Origin: Magicicada septendecula
Taxonomy: Eukaryota; Arthropoda; Insecta; Hemiptera; Cicadidae
Length of the DNA: 64,000 nucleotides
Reading direction: 5' to 3'
Assembly: GCA_034769895.1 (NCBI GenBank)
Contig: JAWRYS010001465.1
Span: 186,001 to 250,000, forward strand
Positions 12,105 to 24,699 of this stretch are shown piece by piece. The position numbers were made by a program, and so were the translations under genes. Position 1 is the stretch's first letter; every line of letters begins with the position of its first letter. The notes under the pieces are model-generated. The model saw nothing but the letters and a program-made list of their open reading frames with translations, was not told the origin of the DNA and did not search any database.

Positions 12105-12235
12105 ACGGACACGTCATGGACAACGAAATCCAAGAATCAATTTTACTTTTACAGGTGTGGAAATGTTGGACACAAAACACGTGTCTCTTCTTGCCTTCTT
12201 AACAAACAACCACAATCTAACAGACGAATGGAGAG
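12105..12235 (+). pseudogene. Possible zinc-knuckle (Gag-like) remnant
   Basis: One plus-strand frame reads FYFYRCGNVGHKTRVSSCLL and then runs to a TAA. It resembles a CCHC zinc knuckle of the C-x2-C-G-x2-G-H-x4-C type in which the first and last Cys have become Phe (TTT) and Ser (TCT), each explicable by one base change from TGT. It lies immediately beside the foldback element. The match is short and could be chance; if real it is a decayed retroelement Gag. Confidence 0.25.
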
Positions 12236-14339
<2,104 letters not shown>

Positions 14340-14821
14340 GAAACTTAATTTAATTGAACACTTTTTTTATCGGCCATCTGAGGACCACATGCCAACTTCA
14401 GTCCTTTATTCCTTGTTCTTTTCTTTTTTCCTAATATTCTTTCATCTTGTCACTACGTCTCTTCTTCCTGTCTTCAGTCCACTTTGAACCTGCGTTTTTC
14501 TCTCTCCTACCCTGGACTTCTTCAATTTTTAACACTTTTCCCGAACAAATTCTCTTTTAATTGCTTCTTCTGCGTTTATATTATTTTTTCAAAATCCTTT
14601 TTGACTTCTTTAATCCAACTTGATGTTGACTTCTTCCGCCACAGATATTTGAAGATCTGTTTTATTAACGTCTTGTCGTCCATTCTAAATAAATGTCCAA
14701 AAAATACTACTCTTCTTTTTCTGACTGTTTCTGTTGTATTTTCCATACTTTGATATATTTCATCATTACTTCTTAATTTCCAACCTTCTGAAGTTTTTCG
14801 TGGGCCTAAACCATACTGCAA
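14340..14821 (-). mobile_element. LINE 3' fragment, family D copy 1
   Basis: The minus strand encodes VVFFGHLFRMDDKTLIKQIF followed by KSTSSWIKEVKKDFEKI, a region downstream of the reverse transcriptase catalytic core in RTE-like LINEs. The continuation toward 14,340 is frameshifted but ends in the same phrase (a GGACCACATGCCAACTTCAG segment, seen as GGACCTCATGCCAATTTCA) as the copy at 51,080-51,600. It is 5' truncated and has no catalytic core. Confidence 0.7.
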
Positions 14822-15459
14822 TTAAAATGTGTGTAGAGTTCAAAAATAGGAATTAAATTCCAAATCGGATTTTAATTCCGAAATTACTGTTTTTTTGTGG
14901 TTTACTCCACTAAGTTTTCCGCTCTCTCTGCTGTTGGGAACTGAGATGCCTCATCCGTCTTTTAGACCGCTGACCGGGTTTCATCTGTGACCCTATGCAG
15001 GGGCCCTTACTGTATGCTAACATCCGGAGCCAGATGAAACCAGGTGAATACTTTTGAACACTACTGAACACTTCATTAATTAGTCTAATATTACTAATGG
15101 TTTAATTACCATTGCCCGCTAATATTAATTGTTACATTTAACAAAGTTGGTAACATAATGGTTGTGTAAACTGTGGAATTTACCAAACTCCGTAGGTATT
15201 TACCAAAAATAACTATCCCGCTTATTTTCAACTCTACATTGTATTTACATGTTTTGGTCTGTAAGCATCAGAGGTTGATTATATACGCATTATTTCACGT
15301 ACAAATTTTGTTGTGACTAATCTGGTTAACTGTGCCAGATAGACCAAACAACTAAAAATAGACAAATTTCAAGAAGACAATTAGTAATTTTAAATTTATA
15401 AAGTCAAGTGCAGGACACAACACATCCAAAGGACGGCTTGCCACTATAGTTTGCTACTG

Positions 15460-15715
15460 AAAGAGCATTAACTTTCAACTTTGTTGTGGTCGCAACTGTC
15501 CGACACCACAAGCCTAAAGTGGATACTGCTTTAATTAACAGTGAGTAAGATTCCTAACGTAGTACGGTGAGACGTAGGACCCTATTTATGTGACCCTCTT
15601 GAAACCACTGTTGGTTGGAGTGAAATAACGACAACTACAAACAGATACCAACACAATCCACTTATGTAATAATGATCTCTGCTTTCTGTTAGAGTAAGTA
15701 TTTTGAAAGTATCTC
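15460..15715. repeat. Duplicated block V, copy A
   Basis: This aligns with 34,975-35,205: shared are CTGTCCGACACCACAAGCC, AAAGTGGATAC, and GGTGAGACGTAGGACCCTA. It forms the left border of the minisatellite. The copy at 35.0 kb has no minisatellite beside it, so the array is younger than the duplication or was lost there. Confidence 0.7.
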
Positions 15716-15744
15716 CTAAGGCTTACACGGCCGGAGTCAATGTT

Positions 15745-18205
15745 ATAATTTTCTGATTCCGGGCTGTTTGGCCGCGGTCCAGTGCTATGCACGTTAGCAG
15801 ACGTTTCTGATTCCGGGCTGTTTGGCTGTGGTCCAGTGCTATACACGTTAGCAGACGTTTCTGATTCCGGGCTGTTTGGCCGTGGTCCAGTGCTATACAC
15901 GTTAGCAGACGTTTCTGATTCCGGGCTGTTTGGCAGTGGTCCAGTGCTATACACGTTAGCAGACGTTTCTGATTCCGGGCTGTTTGGCCGTGGTCCAGTG
16001 CTATACACGTTAGCAGACGTTTCTGATTCCGGGCTGTTTGGCCGTGGTCCGGTGCTATACACGTTAGCAGACGTTTCTGATTCCGGGCTGTTTGGCCGTG
16101 GTCCAGTGCTATACACGTTAGAAGACGTTTCTGATTCCGGGCTGTTTGGCTGTGGTCCAGTGCTATACACGTTAGCAGACGTTTCTGATTCCGGGCTGTT
16201 TGGCTGTGGTCCAGTGCTATACACGTTAGCAGACGTTTCTGATTCCGGGCTGTTTGGCCGTGGTCCGGTGCTATACACGTTAGCAGACGTTTCTGATTCC
16301 GGGCTGTTTGGCCGTGGTCCAGTGCTATACACGTTAGCAGACGTTTCTGATTCCGGGCTGTTTGGCTGTGGTCCAGTGCTATACACGTTAGCAGACGTTT
16401 CTGATTCCGGGCTGTTTGGCCGCGGTCCAGTGCTATACACGTTAGCAGACGTTTCTGATTCCGGGCTGTTTGGCCGCGGTCCAGTGCTATACACGTTAGC
16501 AGACGTTTCTGATTCCGGACTGTTTGGCCGTGGTCCGGTGCTATACACGTTAGCAGACGTTTCTGATTCCGGGCTGTTTGGCTGTGGTCCAGTGCTATAC
16601 ACGTTAGCAGACGTTTCTGATTCCGGGCTGTTTGGCCGTGGTCCGGTGCTATACACGTTAGCAGACGTTTCTGATTCCGGGCTGTTTGGCCGTGGTCCAG
16701 TGCTATACACGTTAGCAGACGTTTCTGATTCCGGGCTGTTTGGCTGTGGTCCAGTGCTATACACGTTAGCAGACGTTTCTGATTCCGGGCTGTTTGGCCG
16801 CGGTCCAGTGCTATACACGTTAGCAGACGTTTCTGATTCCGGGCTGTTTGGCTGTGGTCCAGTGCTATACACGTTAGCAGACGTTTCTGATTCCGGGCTG
16901 TTTGGCCGTGGTCCGGTGCTATACACGTTAGCAGACGTTTCTGATTCCGGGCTGTTTGGCTGTGGTCCAGTGCTATACACGTTAGCAGACGTTTCTGATT
17001 CCGGGCTGTTTGGCCGCGGTCCAGTGCTATACACGTTACCAGACGTTTCTGATTCCGGGCTGTTTGGCTGTGGTCCAGTGCTATACACGTTAGCAGACGT
17101 TTCTGATTCCGGGCTGTTTGGCCGTGGTCCGGTGCTATACACGTTAGCAGACGTTTCTGATTCCGGGCTGTTTGGCCGTGGTCCAGTGCTATACACGTTA
17201 GCAGACGTTTCTGATTCCGGGCTGTTTGGCTGTGGTCCAGTGCTATACACGTTAGCAGACGTTTCTGATTCCGGGCTGTTTGGCCGCGGTCCAGTGCTAT
17301 ACACGTTAGCAGACGTTTCTGATTCCGGGCAGTTTGGCCGCGGTCCGGTGCTATACACGTTAGCAGACGTTTCTGATTCCGGACTGTTTGGCCGTGGTCC
17401 GGTGCTATACACGTTAGCAGACGTTTCTGATTCCGGGCTGATTGGCCGTGGTCCAGTGCTATACACGTTAGCAGACGTTTCTGATTCCGGGCTGATTGGC
17501 CGTGGTCCAGTGCTATACACGTTAGCAGGCGTTTCTGATTCCGGACTGTTTGGCCGCGGTCCAGTGCTATACACGTTAGCAGGCGTTTCTGATTCCGGAC
17601 TGTTTGGCCGCGGTCCAGTGCTATACACGTTAGCAGACGTTTCTGATTCCGGGCTGATTGGCCGTGGTCCAGTGCTATACACGTTAGCAGACGTTTCTGA
17701 TTCCGGGCTGTTTGGCCGTGGTCCAGTGCTATACACGTTAGCAGACGTTTCTGATTCCGGACTGTTTGGCCGCGGTCCAGTGCTATACACGTTAGCAGAC
17801 GTTTCTGATTCCGGGCTGATTGGCCGTGGTCCAGTGCTATACGCGTTAGCAGACGTTTCTGATTCCGGGCTGTTTGGCCGTGGTCCAGTGCTATACACGT
17901 TAGCAGACGTTTCTGATTCCGGGCTGTTTGGCCGTGGTCCAGTGCTATACACGTTAGCAGACGTTTCTGATTCCGGGCTGTTTGGCCGTGGTCCAGTGCT
18001 ATACACGTTAGCAGACGTTTCTGATTCCGGGCTGATTGGCCGTGGTCCAGTGCTATACACGTTAGCAGACGTTTCTTATTCCGGGCTGTTTAGCCGTGGT
18101 CCAGTGCTATACACGTTAGCAGACTGTTTGGCCGTGGTCCAGTGCTATACACGTTAGCAGACTGTTTGGCCGTGGTCCAGTGCTATACTCGCTAGTAGAC
18201 TGTTT
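15745..18205. repeat. 54-bp minisatellite, about 44 units
   Basis: A head-to-tail array whose unit is 54 bp (18 codons), built around CCGGGCTGTTTGGCCGTGG and ACGTTAGCAGACGTTTCTG. Because 54 is a multiple of three and the unit has no stop in the relevant frames, both strands stay open for about 800 codons: a YSTGPRPNSPESET-type 18-residue repeat on the minus strand and an LADVSDSGLFG-type repeat on the plus strand. Neither begins with ATG; both would need GTG inside a repeat. Units vary at a few positions (CGT/CGC/TGT, GTTTGG/GATTGG, GGGCTG/GGACTG), and the variants interleave. At the right end, units shorten to about 38 bp, which breaks the frame. The unit core matches the inverted-repeat element at 52,036-52,285. 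Confidence 0.95.
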
Positions 18206-18240
18206 GGCCGCCATGCCATTGGCGGCCATCATCAGTGCAA
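18202..18240 (-). ncRNA. Degenerate hammerhead-like core at minisatellite edge
   Basis: The minus strand has CTGATGA, then a perfect 7-bp helix II (GGCCGCC against GGCGGCC around an 8-base loop), followed by AAAC instead of GAAAC. The essential G is missing, so it is probably inactive. The adjacent CCATCATCAGTG and CCACAGTACTGTG phrases are shared with the element at 52.1 kb. Confidence 0.4.
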
Positions 18241-18309
18241 ATCCAGCTTCGCCTAACATAGATGTCACACGTTAGTGACCACAGTACTGTGTGTATAGTA
18301 TGGCGTTAA

Positions 18310-18892
18310 GTAGAAGTAGTGTGTTAACGTTGCCTTATGTAGAACCTCTAATATATTCTTTATTGTATACGTAGATAACACCGTAATAGGTGTAATGAAT
18401 ACTTGTAAAACATTTACTACTAAAATATTAGGTTTGTAATTATTGTCTGCCTATCAATGCAAGAAATATTAGTAAAACATGTATTTTTATTGCTCAAATG
18501 TATGTAAGGCACACGAGTATTCACTGATTTATATGTAGTATAATTGCAGTGCTAACGTTTACTAATATTTGAAATAATTACTTTCAACATTATTGATAAG
18601 CAAAGAGGAAAGAGTTAAATACGTTTAAAGATTTCATTTTTCAAGAAGTAGTAGTAAATAATACATTTAAATGTTTATTTTTGAACAGATAACAGATCAC
18701 TTTTAACACTTCATTTATTAAACAAATCATAGAAGTGGTTTAATAATTGACTGTATTCTTGTGAAGTGTTGACAAGGATTTACAATCAATCCGGTTGTAG
18801 AATACTACTAAATGCATAGTAGTTGTTGTTAACTTACCATTACAAAAAATGCTAATGTAAATAGATTCAAAATTAGATTTAAATAAGCCAGT
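18310..18892. other. AT-rich stretch without recognised genes
   Basis: Nothing recognisable on either strand. Confidence 0.6.
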
Positions 18893-19125
18893 GTGGAGTT
18901 GCTAGTCTTCCATCGGGCGCCTCCCCAGGTGGTGGATAGGGGGGGGTATGGTCACCAGATATGATGGATACCGGGGAAATAAAATACCCGGGCCGCACCA
19001 AAAGTTGTTACCTTTTAGTTGGATATTGGTTTATCACAGGCTAAAGGAAGTAAACCTTGATTAAAAATTGCCTGGTCCTCCAGGTTGGGGGTTAATGCAA
19101 TGGGCTAACTCCCCATTCATTAGAA
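18893..19125 (+). mobile_element. Probable LINE 5' leader fragment
   Basis: A GC-richer island with CATCGGGCGCCTCCCCAGG, GGTGGATAGGGGGG and a later CTGGTCCTCCAGGTTGGGGG segment. This composition resembles the GC-rich leader of some arthropod RTE-like LINEs, but I cannot place it in a named family. A 60-codon open frame (19,068-19,250) covers its end and is probably not a gene. Confidence 0.4.
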
Positions 19126-19249
19126 AAAATAAAATGTTAAAAAGCCAAATAGATTGCAGCCGAATAGTTTCAGTATATGTAAATGAGAATTCAATCACTT
19201 CTGTAATATTTGGTTGCGGAAAATGTGTAAACATTCTACAGCCAGAATA

Positions 19250-19895
19250 ATAATAATAAAAAAGATTTAAATAGGGTATTATTTTCTTTAAGAATAATTG
19301 TTAGTGCGGATGAATTGAATTATTCTCACATACTGGCTTGATGTTTTAGTTTATTTAAGAAGTGAAAAATTCAGAAATAAAAGTGCAAGAGGGAGACAGC
19401 ACGTAGTGGCGGAAGTCAAACGGGGAGAATAACCCACAATACCGAGACCAGTAATTTTCTCTTATCAACTCAAACATAACAAGATTTCAATACAAAAAGG
19501 CGAGCAGCAATGTCAATAACTGAGCGCAAACGTTACAATATAAATAATGCAACAGACTAGATTCATGCAGCCTTCACTGCACTTTATTTTTCATTACGTC
19601 GTTTTACATTAACTCAGATTCGTGTCTTTACTTTTTTAGAATATTCTATTATTTTTGTTCACTCAAGTTGTAGTGCAAAATAGCTAAATAAATTAATATC
19701 GTCTCTATTTGTAAAATTTGTTCGTGCCTCGATTATATTATTTGTGTACTCGTGATAGTTTTATGGAAAAATTAAATATTATTGTTAGACAAATGAAAAA
19801 GTAAAATTTAATTTAATTTGATTTAATTAAAACCTCTGGGAATGACAAGTGACCAGCAATCGTAATATTCTTTTATTATATAAAGAAGCTTTATA
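19250..19895. other. AT-rich stretch without recognised genes
   Basis: No supported feature; a few short A/T repeats only. Confidence 0.55.
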
Positions 19896-19897
19896 TT

Positions 19898-20570
19898 TCA
19901 ATGATTTAGTTTCAGCACCCATCTCATCCTCGGACGACCAATGCCTCTTCTACCAATGGCTTTATAGTTCACTGCCGCTTTGGGTAATCGATCCTGTCTC
20001 ATCATTTGCAGATGGTCCCACCATTTTCTTCTGTAAATTGAAATAATTTCATTTATGTCCTTTACATATTTCTGTTCTGATATAATCATTCCTTATTCTA
20101 TCTTGCAACGTATAATTTAAAGCACTTCGAAGAAACTGCATTTCAGCACTCTGTATATTGTCGCTTTCCTTTTTTTGTTATGATCCACGCCTCACTCGCA
20201 TAAATCAACGTGGGTATTGTAATTGTCTTATAAAATTTAATCCTCGTGGTGTGTTTTGTTTTAAGATTTCTATGAATCGTACCACAAATATTCCTAAATT
20301 TATTTATTTTTTTCCTATAACATATTCAGAGTTATAGCTTACTGCACAGACGAGATATTAGAAACGGGTCACTTGTTTTAAAGTGCTGTTGTTGATAACT
20401 GTGTTAGTCCTCACTGGATATTTACATTTAAAGGCCATGGTTTTGTTCTTTCTTACTGAAATTGTCAGTGAGTATTCTCTTGCCACTTCTTGTAATTGGA
20501 ACATAGCTCTTTGTAAATCATCCTCCGCATTTTCTTGAATAAGAACTACGTCATCCGCTTATAGCTGGGA
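19898..20570 (-). mobile_element. LINE fragment, family C copy 1 (ADD motif visible)
   Basis: Minus strand. Near 20,555 it shows the catalytic neighbourhood xADDVVLIQ, in which the expected Tyr codon of YADD is now TAA. It continues with DLQRAMFQLQEVAREYS and SVRKNKTMAF, then frameshifts, and ends with YRRKWWDHLQMMRQDRLPK and GRRGIGRPRMRW. The same family is on the plus strand at 37,850-38,515. 5' truncated and inactive. Confidence 0.75.
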
Positions 20571-21033
20571 ACCTATACATATTGTTTTGTTAATCTGTAT
20601 TTCCGAAATCACTCTGAATTTCTATGCTCTCAACATGTCATCAATATATAGTACCGTATATATTAAAGAAGGTTGGAGAAACAGCATCCCTGCCTAACTC
20701 CCTTATTTACTGGGAAGGAAATTACGTGTCTCGTAATTTAAATAAATCCCTACATTCAAATGCTGTTTGAATAAATGAACAATAGAATTAATTGAAAAGA
20801 GCTTAAATGTGTAATTTAAAGTTGAAACGTGAAAGTGAGGTCATTATAACTGTACCAACTATGACTGACTCCGACTTTTAGCAATTTGTTGCGGAATGGT
20901 AACTGTTGCCTCGTACTGTTCGAGGCTTTTCGGTGTCAAGTCCAAACATGATAAACTATAATTGAGATAGTAACAATATGATTTTGTTTTTCTACTAGTG
21001 ACAAACCAGTTTACAGCGAACAATTTTACATAC

Positions 21034-21487
21034 ATTTACGACGATCTCCTTGATCGTAGTATGGGTGCAGTGGAAAACAAAATACAACACACCAATGAAG
21101 TCACTAAAAACCAGCTTTAATTATCACAATTAACAGTTTTTAATCAACACGTTATTCAACAAGATTACACTCGTACAACAATTCAAATTAAATTTGCCCA
21201 CACAACATATTAATGTCAGCTAATAAAGTCCCGCACAATAATCAATGTTCACTAATAGCCAATTGAAACGCACTGAAATTGCCTGAAATAAACTGAACTC
21301 TAAGCGGCAGGTGTGTGGGCTATTTATAGTCTGGAGGGTTCCATAATATGCGTCCTTAAGAAGCACTCGAAAATTCTAGAGGGTCCTTAAGCGCGGCCTT
21401 GGCAGAAACACACACCGGCAGGGCTAGTCGAGAAGCTCATAGAACGACAACATCGGACGCACGGAAACGTACTGTAATGGCGTAACA
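21034..21487 (-). mobile_element. Solo LTR 3, same Gypsy family (shorter variant)
   Basis: It shares the ACGACGATC...GTGCAGTGGAAAACAAAAT start and the AATGGCGTAACA end with the other six LTRs, but is about 100 bp shorter, lacking part of the central region. It begins ATTTACG, so the left terminus has mutated from TGTTACG. No internal region and no target-site duplication seen. Confidence 0.7.
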
Positions 21488-21617
21488 GTATTCTTCTTCA
21501 ACGTAAATAAAAAGTGTTTCAGTATCGAAAGTATAAACGTCATACGTCAGACACCGTAAACTGCCTACAGTAAAATTATTTTCCAGGTTGCTGGGCCGTG
21601 CTCTTCTTCGTGTAGAT

Positions 21618-21658
21618 CCAAACGTTTCGGCTGCAGCTGCGGCAGTCATCCTCAGTGG
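21618..21658 (-). ncRNA. Hammerhead-like motif, 21.6-kb foldback left arm
   Basis: Minus strand: helix I arm CCA, core CTGAGGA (variable position 7 is G), helix II GACTGC with a 7-base loop and GCAGCC (one A-C mismatch of six), core GAAA, CGTT, then TGG complementary to CCA. The layout, 6-bp helix and 7-base loop, is the same as in the 52.1-kb motif. Confidence 0.5.
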
Positions 21659-21788
21659 TCTTCTGTTCTGCTCCTCTGGCGACTAAATGACGATGCGACC
21701 TCAAACTACTACATTAAGTTTTATTCTTCGTATTGTTTAAATTAGCAGCCATCCTTACTATTTGAAGGCCATTCAACAAGTTGTTGAA

Positions 21789-21824
21789 GACCTGATGATG
21801 TCAGTGATGATGAAAAGCTTAGTC
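21789..21824 (+). ncRNA. Hammerhead-like motif, 21.6-kb foldback interior
   Basis: Order: helix I arm GAC, core CTGATGA, one T, helix II GTCA with a GTGA tetraloop and TGAT (one G-U pair), core GAAA, stem III of two A-U pairs with a GC loop, H17 = A, then GTC complementary to GAC. Confidence 0.6.
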
Positions 21825-21989
21825 GAACAATAAAAATTATAGCAGTTAGCAAATTCATAAAAGAAATACTACATTAAAACTGCAGTCGAAACGTTTGAAT
21901 CTACAAAAAAGGACAACGGCCCAACAGCCCAGAAAATAATTTTACTGAAGATAACTGTGACCGTGAAAACTGTAATGTTATGATGACCT

Positions 21990-22657
21990 CATTCATTCAT
22001 TTTCATTCATTATTCCTGCATCTCCTAAGTGGAGCATAGGGCATCAATGAACTTCCGCCACCGAACTCTGTTCCGCGCCATCGTCTTGATCTCGGGCCAG
22101 GTCTTCCCTCCTTTCTCCATCCCTTCCGCTATTACACTCCTCCTCCATGTGTTCCTTGGTCTGCCTCTTCTCCTGCTACCTTGTGGGTTCCATTCCAGGG
22201 CTTGTCTTGCTATGTTGTCTCCATCTCGTCGTAATGTATGCCCAATCCACTTCCATTTCCTACGACGCATCTCAATGTCAATGGGTGTTTGATGGGTTCT
22301 TCTCCACAGCTCTTCATTGGAGATAACTTGTGGCCACCATATCCTCAGGATATTCCGCAAACTTCTGTTCACGAATGTTTGGAGTCTGCTAATCAGTTGT
22401 TTGTTAGTCTTCCAAGTTTCACACCCATAGAGCAGTACCGACTTGACATTTGTATTGAAGATGCGTAGTTTGGTATTGGTGTTAAGTTCCCTTGATTTCC
22501 AGATTGGTCTCAGCATTGCAAATGCTCCTTTAGCCTTATTTATTCTATTTCCTATATCCTCTATGGTTCCTCCCTCCGTGGTGACCATACTTCCCAGGTA
22601 ACAAAACTGTTTGACTTGTTCGATCTCTTGGTTTCCTAAAAATAATAGTGCCTTATG
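21990..22657 (-). mobile_element. LINE family A (RTE-like), 5'-truncated insertion with TSD
   Basis: Bounded by the 10-bp direct repeat ATGATGACCT (21,980-21,989 and 22,658-22,667). The minus strand encodes the C-terminal third of an RTE-like reverse transcriptase: FCYLGSMVTTEGGTIEDIG, LLYGCETWKTNKQLISRLQ, EMRRRKWKWIGHTLRRDGD, ALEWNPQGSRRRGRPRNTWR and a terminal WRKFIDALCST before the stop. The 3' tail is a run of GAATGA-like units, typical of RTE-like elements. The frame is intact across this fragment, so it is fairly young. It landed in an older repeat whose phrase TGGTGTGCAACAGTGATAAT also ends the foldback at 52.7-53.2 kb. Confidence 0.88.
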
Positions 22658-22679
22658 ATGATGACCTAAACTGTGTTTA

Positions 22680-24059
22680 ATTTTTCTATAGTGGTGTGCA
22701 ACAGTGATAATTCTGTTTGTCATTAATTCCAAGTTGCTTAACAAGTACCGTATTCTTATTATTATACAGCCCAGTTTCAGACTTGAGTAGTGCAAGTACG
22801 TTGTATTTTATGAGAGTAGGTTATATTTATTAGATAGAATTCTAATAAATATGCTATAAAATCACAATAATCACACAAAAATTTTATTTGAAATTACAAT
22901 TTACCTTATTGCGAGAACGCCTTAAGTAGAATAGCATTTATTTATTAACAATACACAACCGACGTACCCTTAATCGAACAGCTCATCATGTTTCAGATTC
23001 AGAGTTCACTCATTTAGTAGATTACATGCTAAAGTTACTGAAGTGCAAATAGAAATACTCGTGTAGAGGTTAGCTAAAAGTTCAAAACTTAACCACCGTT
23101 CGTATAACTTTCAGGTAACAATTCTAACAATACGTAATTGCTTAAACTTTCTTTAAATAAAATATTTAATCAAATAGATAGGATTTAAAGATATTGTAAT
23201 TAATGAGCTTCAAAATATACCTTGTAGCTCTTAGTTCTTAAAGACATCCTATATAATTACGGGAAAAGTAAGGTGATTTACAAATTCTGTAGACACCAAA
23301 CGGCATAACGTATACACTTGGCATTGTTCCATATACATTTTCAGGCTACCTTGAAAGCTTTTCCTAATAGATTTAGGCTATAGCATAATGTTAATTTTTT
23401 TTGTTATTGTGTTTCAGATAATGTTACTATGCTTTTCGAGTAACCATCAACGTTTACAAACAGCAGCCTGCGGTTGAATACATTACTAGTAGTTTGTTGT
23501 CAGCAGGTTGTTAGTTGATAGGCTGAACGTTATGTAATGTGCTCAATATTGTTAAAGACTTGACAGAATTTACTGATGCTGTGGGTATCAATATATAGCA
23601 CAATTTTATGAAAAGTTCGGCTGGCTGGGCTGTAAGGCCGTGATCCATGGTTGTTTTGTAAGACAAATGCTTTTGATTGGCTGGTGGTGTCAGACAACAA
23701 CTTCGTGCGTACTCCAAAAGTTTATAAATACGGGTCACACAAACTAAGTCCTACTCACAGCCACTAGCCTTAACCATAGTTCTGATACACGTAAGCAGAA
23801 TAGTAACTAATCGCTTGAGTATATATATATTTATATATATTGTGACCAGACCCTGTATGCCGGTCTTTACAAAAAAAATAATAGAAAAAATTTTATTTAA
23901 AAAAAAATAAAGTTTATGTTTTAATAGATGTTGTAATTAGGAAATAATGCTGTTTTAAATGTTCTGTAAAAAGTTTAAGAATCAGGAAGGTATTTATTAA
24001 CTATTGAGCACTTCTGGAAGATCTGAACCAAGTCTGGAGTTAACCAGATTAACTCCGGT
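22680..24059. other. AT-rich stretch without recognised genes
   Basis: It starts with the phrase TATAGTGGTGTGCAACAGTG (22,689-22,708), a relic of the foldback family seen intact at 52.7 kb. A TA-rich tract lies at 23,820-23,841. No coding sequence is supported, and open frames here are short and unrelated to anything I recognise. Confidence 0.5.
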
Positions 24060-24560
24060 CAGTAATCGATTGATGATTTTTCTTGCTGGTCCAATATCTC
24101 ACTGAAAAAAAAATTTTCTTCTTCTTGAAGTCTCTTTGCCTTAATAAATAACCTTAAATTAGCCTGTGAAATAATAACAGATAAATACAATTGAAATAAA
24201 TGGATTTATTAAACAATTTAATAAATAATCGATTTTTTATCGATTGAGAACAATTATCGACTCCGTCTCAGGGAATTATCGATTCGTGCATACAGTAGAA
24301 AAATTATTATAAGTATTATAAAAAGGACAGGTTCTTTGAGCGATTATATTAATAGTCAGAGAAGGGTAACGAGAAAGTATAACATTAACAATTAAAGTAA
24401 TTTCATTAATTATTATTTAACAATATTGAAATAATTCTGATATATAATGTTTAATAAATTGTTTTGTCAGACCATATGTAGCTTATATATGACGTCACTC
24501 GCTGTGGAAGGCAGATTCGAATTTTCAAGATGGCCGCTACTAGATATGGCGAAGTTACTG
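24060..24560 (+). promoter_or_regulatory. Promoter-like island: ATCGAT cluster, TATA, CRE and YY1/Pho-like sites
   Basis: Several ATCGAT motifs (about 24,066, 24,226, 24,238, 24,279) resemble insect DRE/BEAF-type sites. TATAAAAA lies at 24,317, a TCAG initiator-like sequence at 24,355, the CRE palindrome TGACGTCA near 24,489, and CAAGATGGCCGC (the YY1/Pho core) near 24,519. Downstream are a short open frame starting at 24,447 and a smaller one at 24,546 (ATGGCG). I cannot show that either is translated. TATA-to-initiator distance is about 40 bases, longer than usual. Confidence 0.3.
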
Positions 24561-24699
24561 CGATGTCGTCGTGTCAAAATCTCACAACAAAATTACCTTC
24601 ATGAATGTTTGAAATGTCCCCGCACTGGTGTAATCTGTCTATTAGGTTGTTTGGTGTGTTCTGAAGAAGTGTTCCGTGTATACTTGTGTTAATTATGTT

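Larger units (their letters stand above)
21568..21947. mobile_element. Foldback element with hammerhead-like cores
   Basis: Inverted arms of about 70 bp: 21,568-21,640 (CAGTAAAATTATTTTCC then GTTGCTGGGCCGT) and 21,884-21,947 in reverse. The phrase AAACGTTTCGGCTGCAG lies in the left arm and its complement CTGCAGTCGAAACGTTT in the right arm. The element carries one hammerhead-like motif on the minus strand of the left arm and another on the plus strand in its interior. It sits between solo LTR 3 and a LINE insertion. Confidence 0.75.

Noticed and set aside
15586..18157. Two long overlapping open frames (824 and 791 codons) as real repeat-protein genes
   Set aside because: They exist only because the 54-bp unit is a multiple of three and stop-free; neither has an ATG, both strands are equally open, and irregular units at the end destroy the frame.
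15745..18205. CRISPR-like array
   Set aside because: The whole 54-bp unit is repeated with no unique spacers, in a eukaryotic transposon-rich context.
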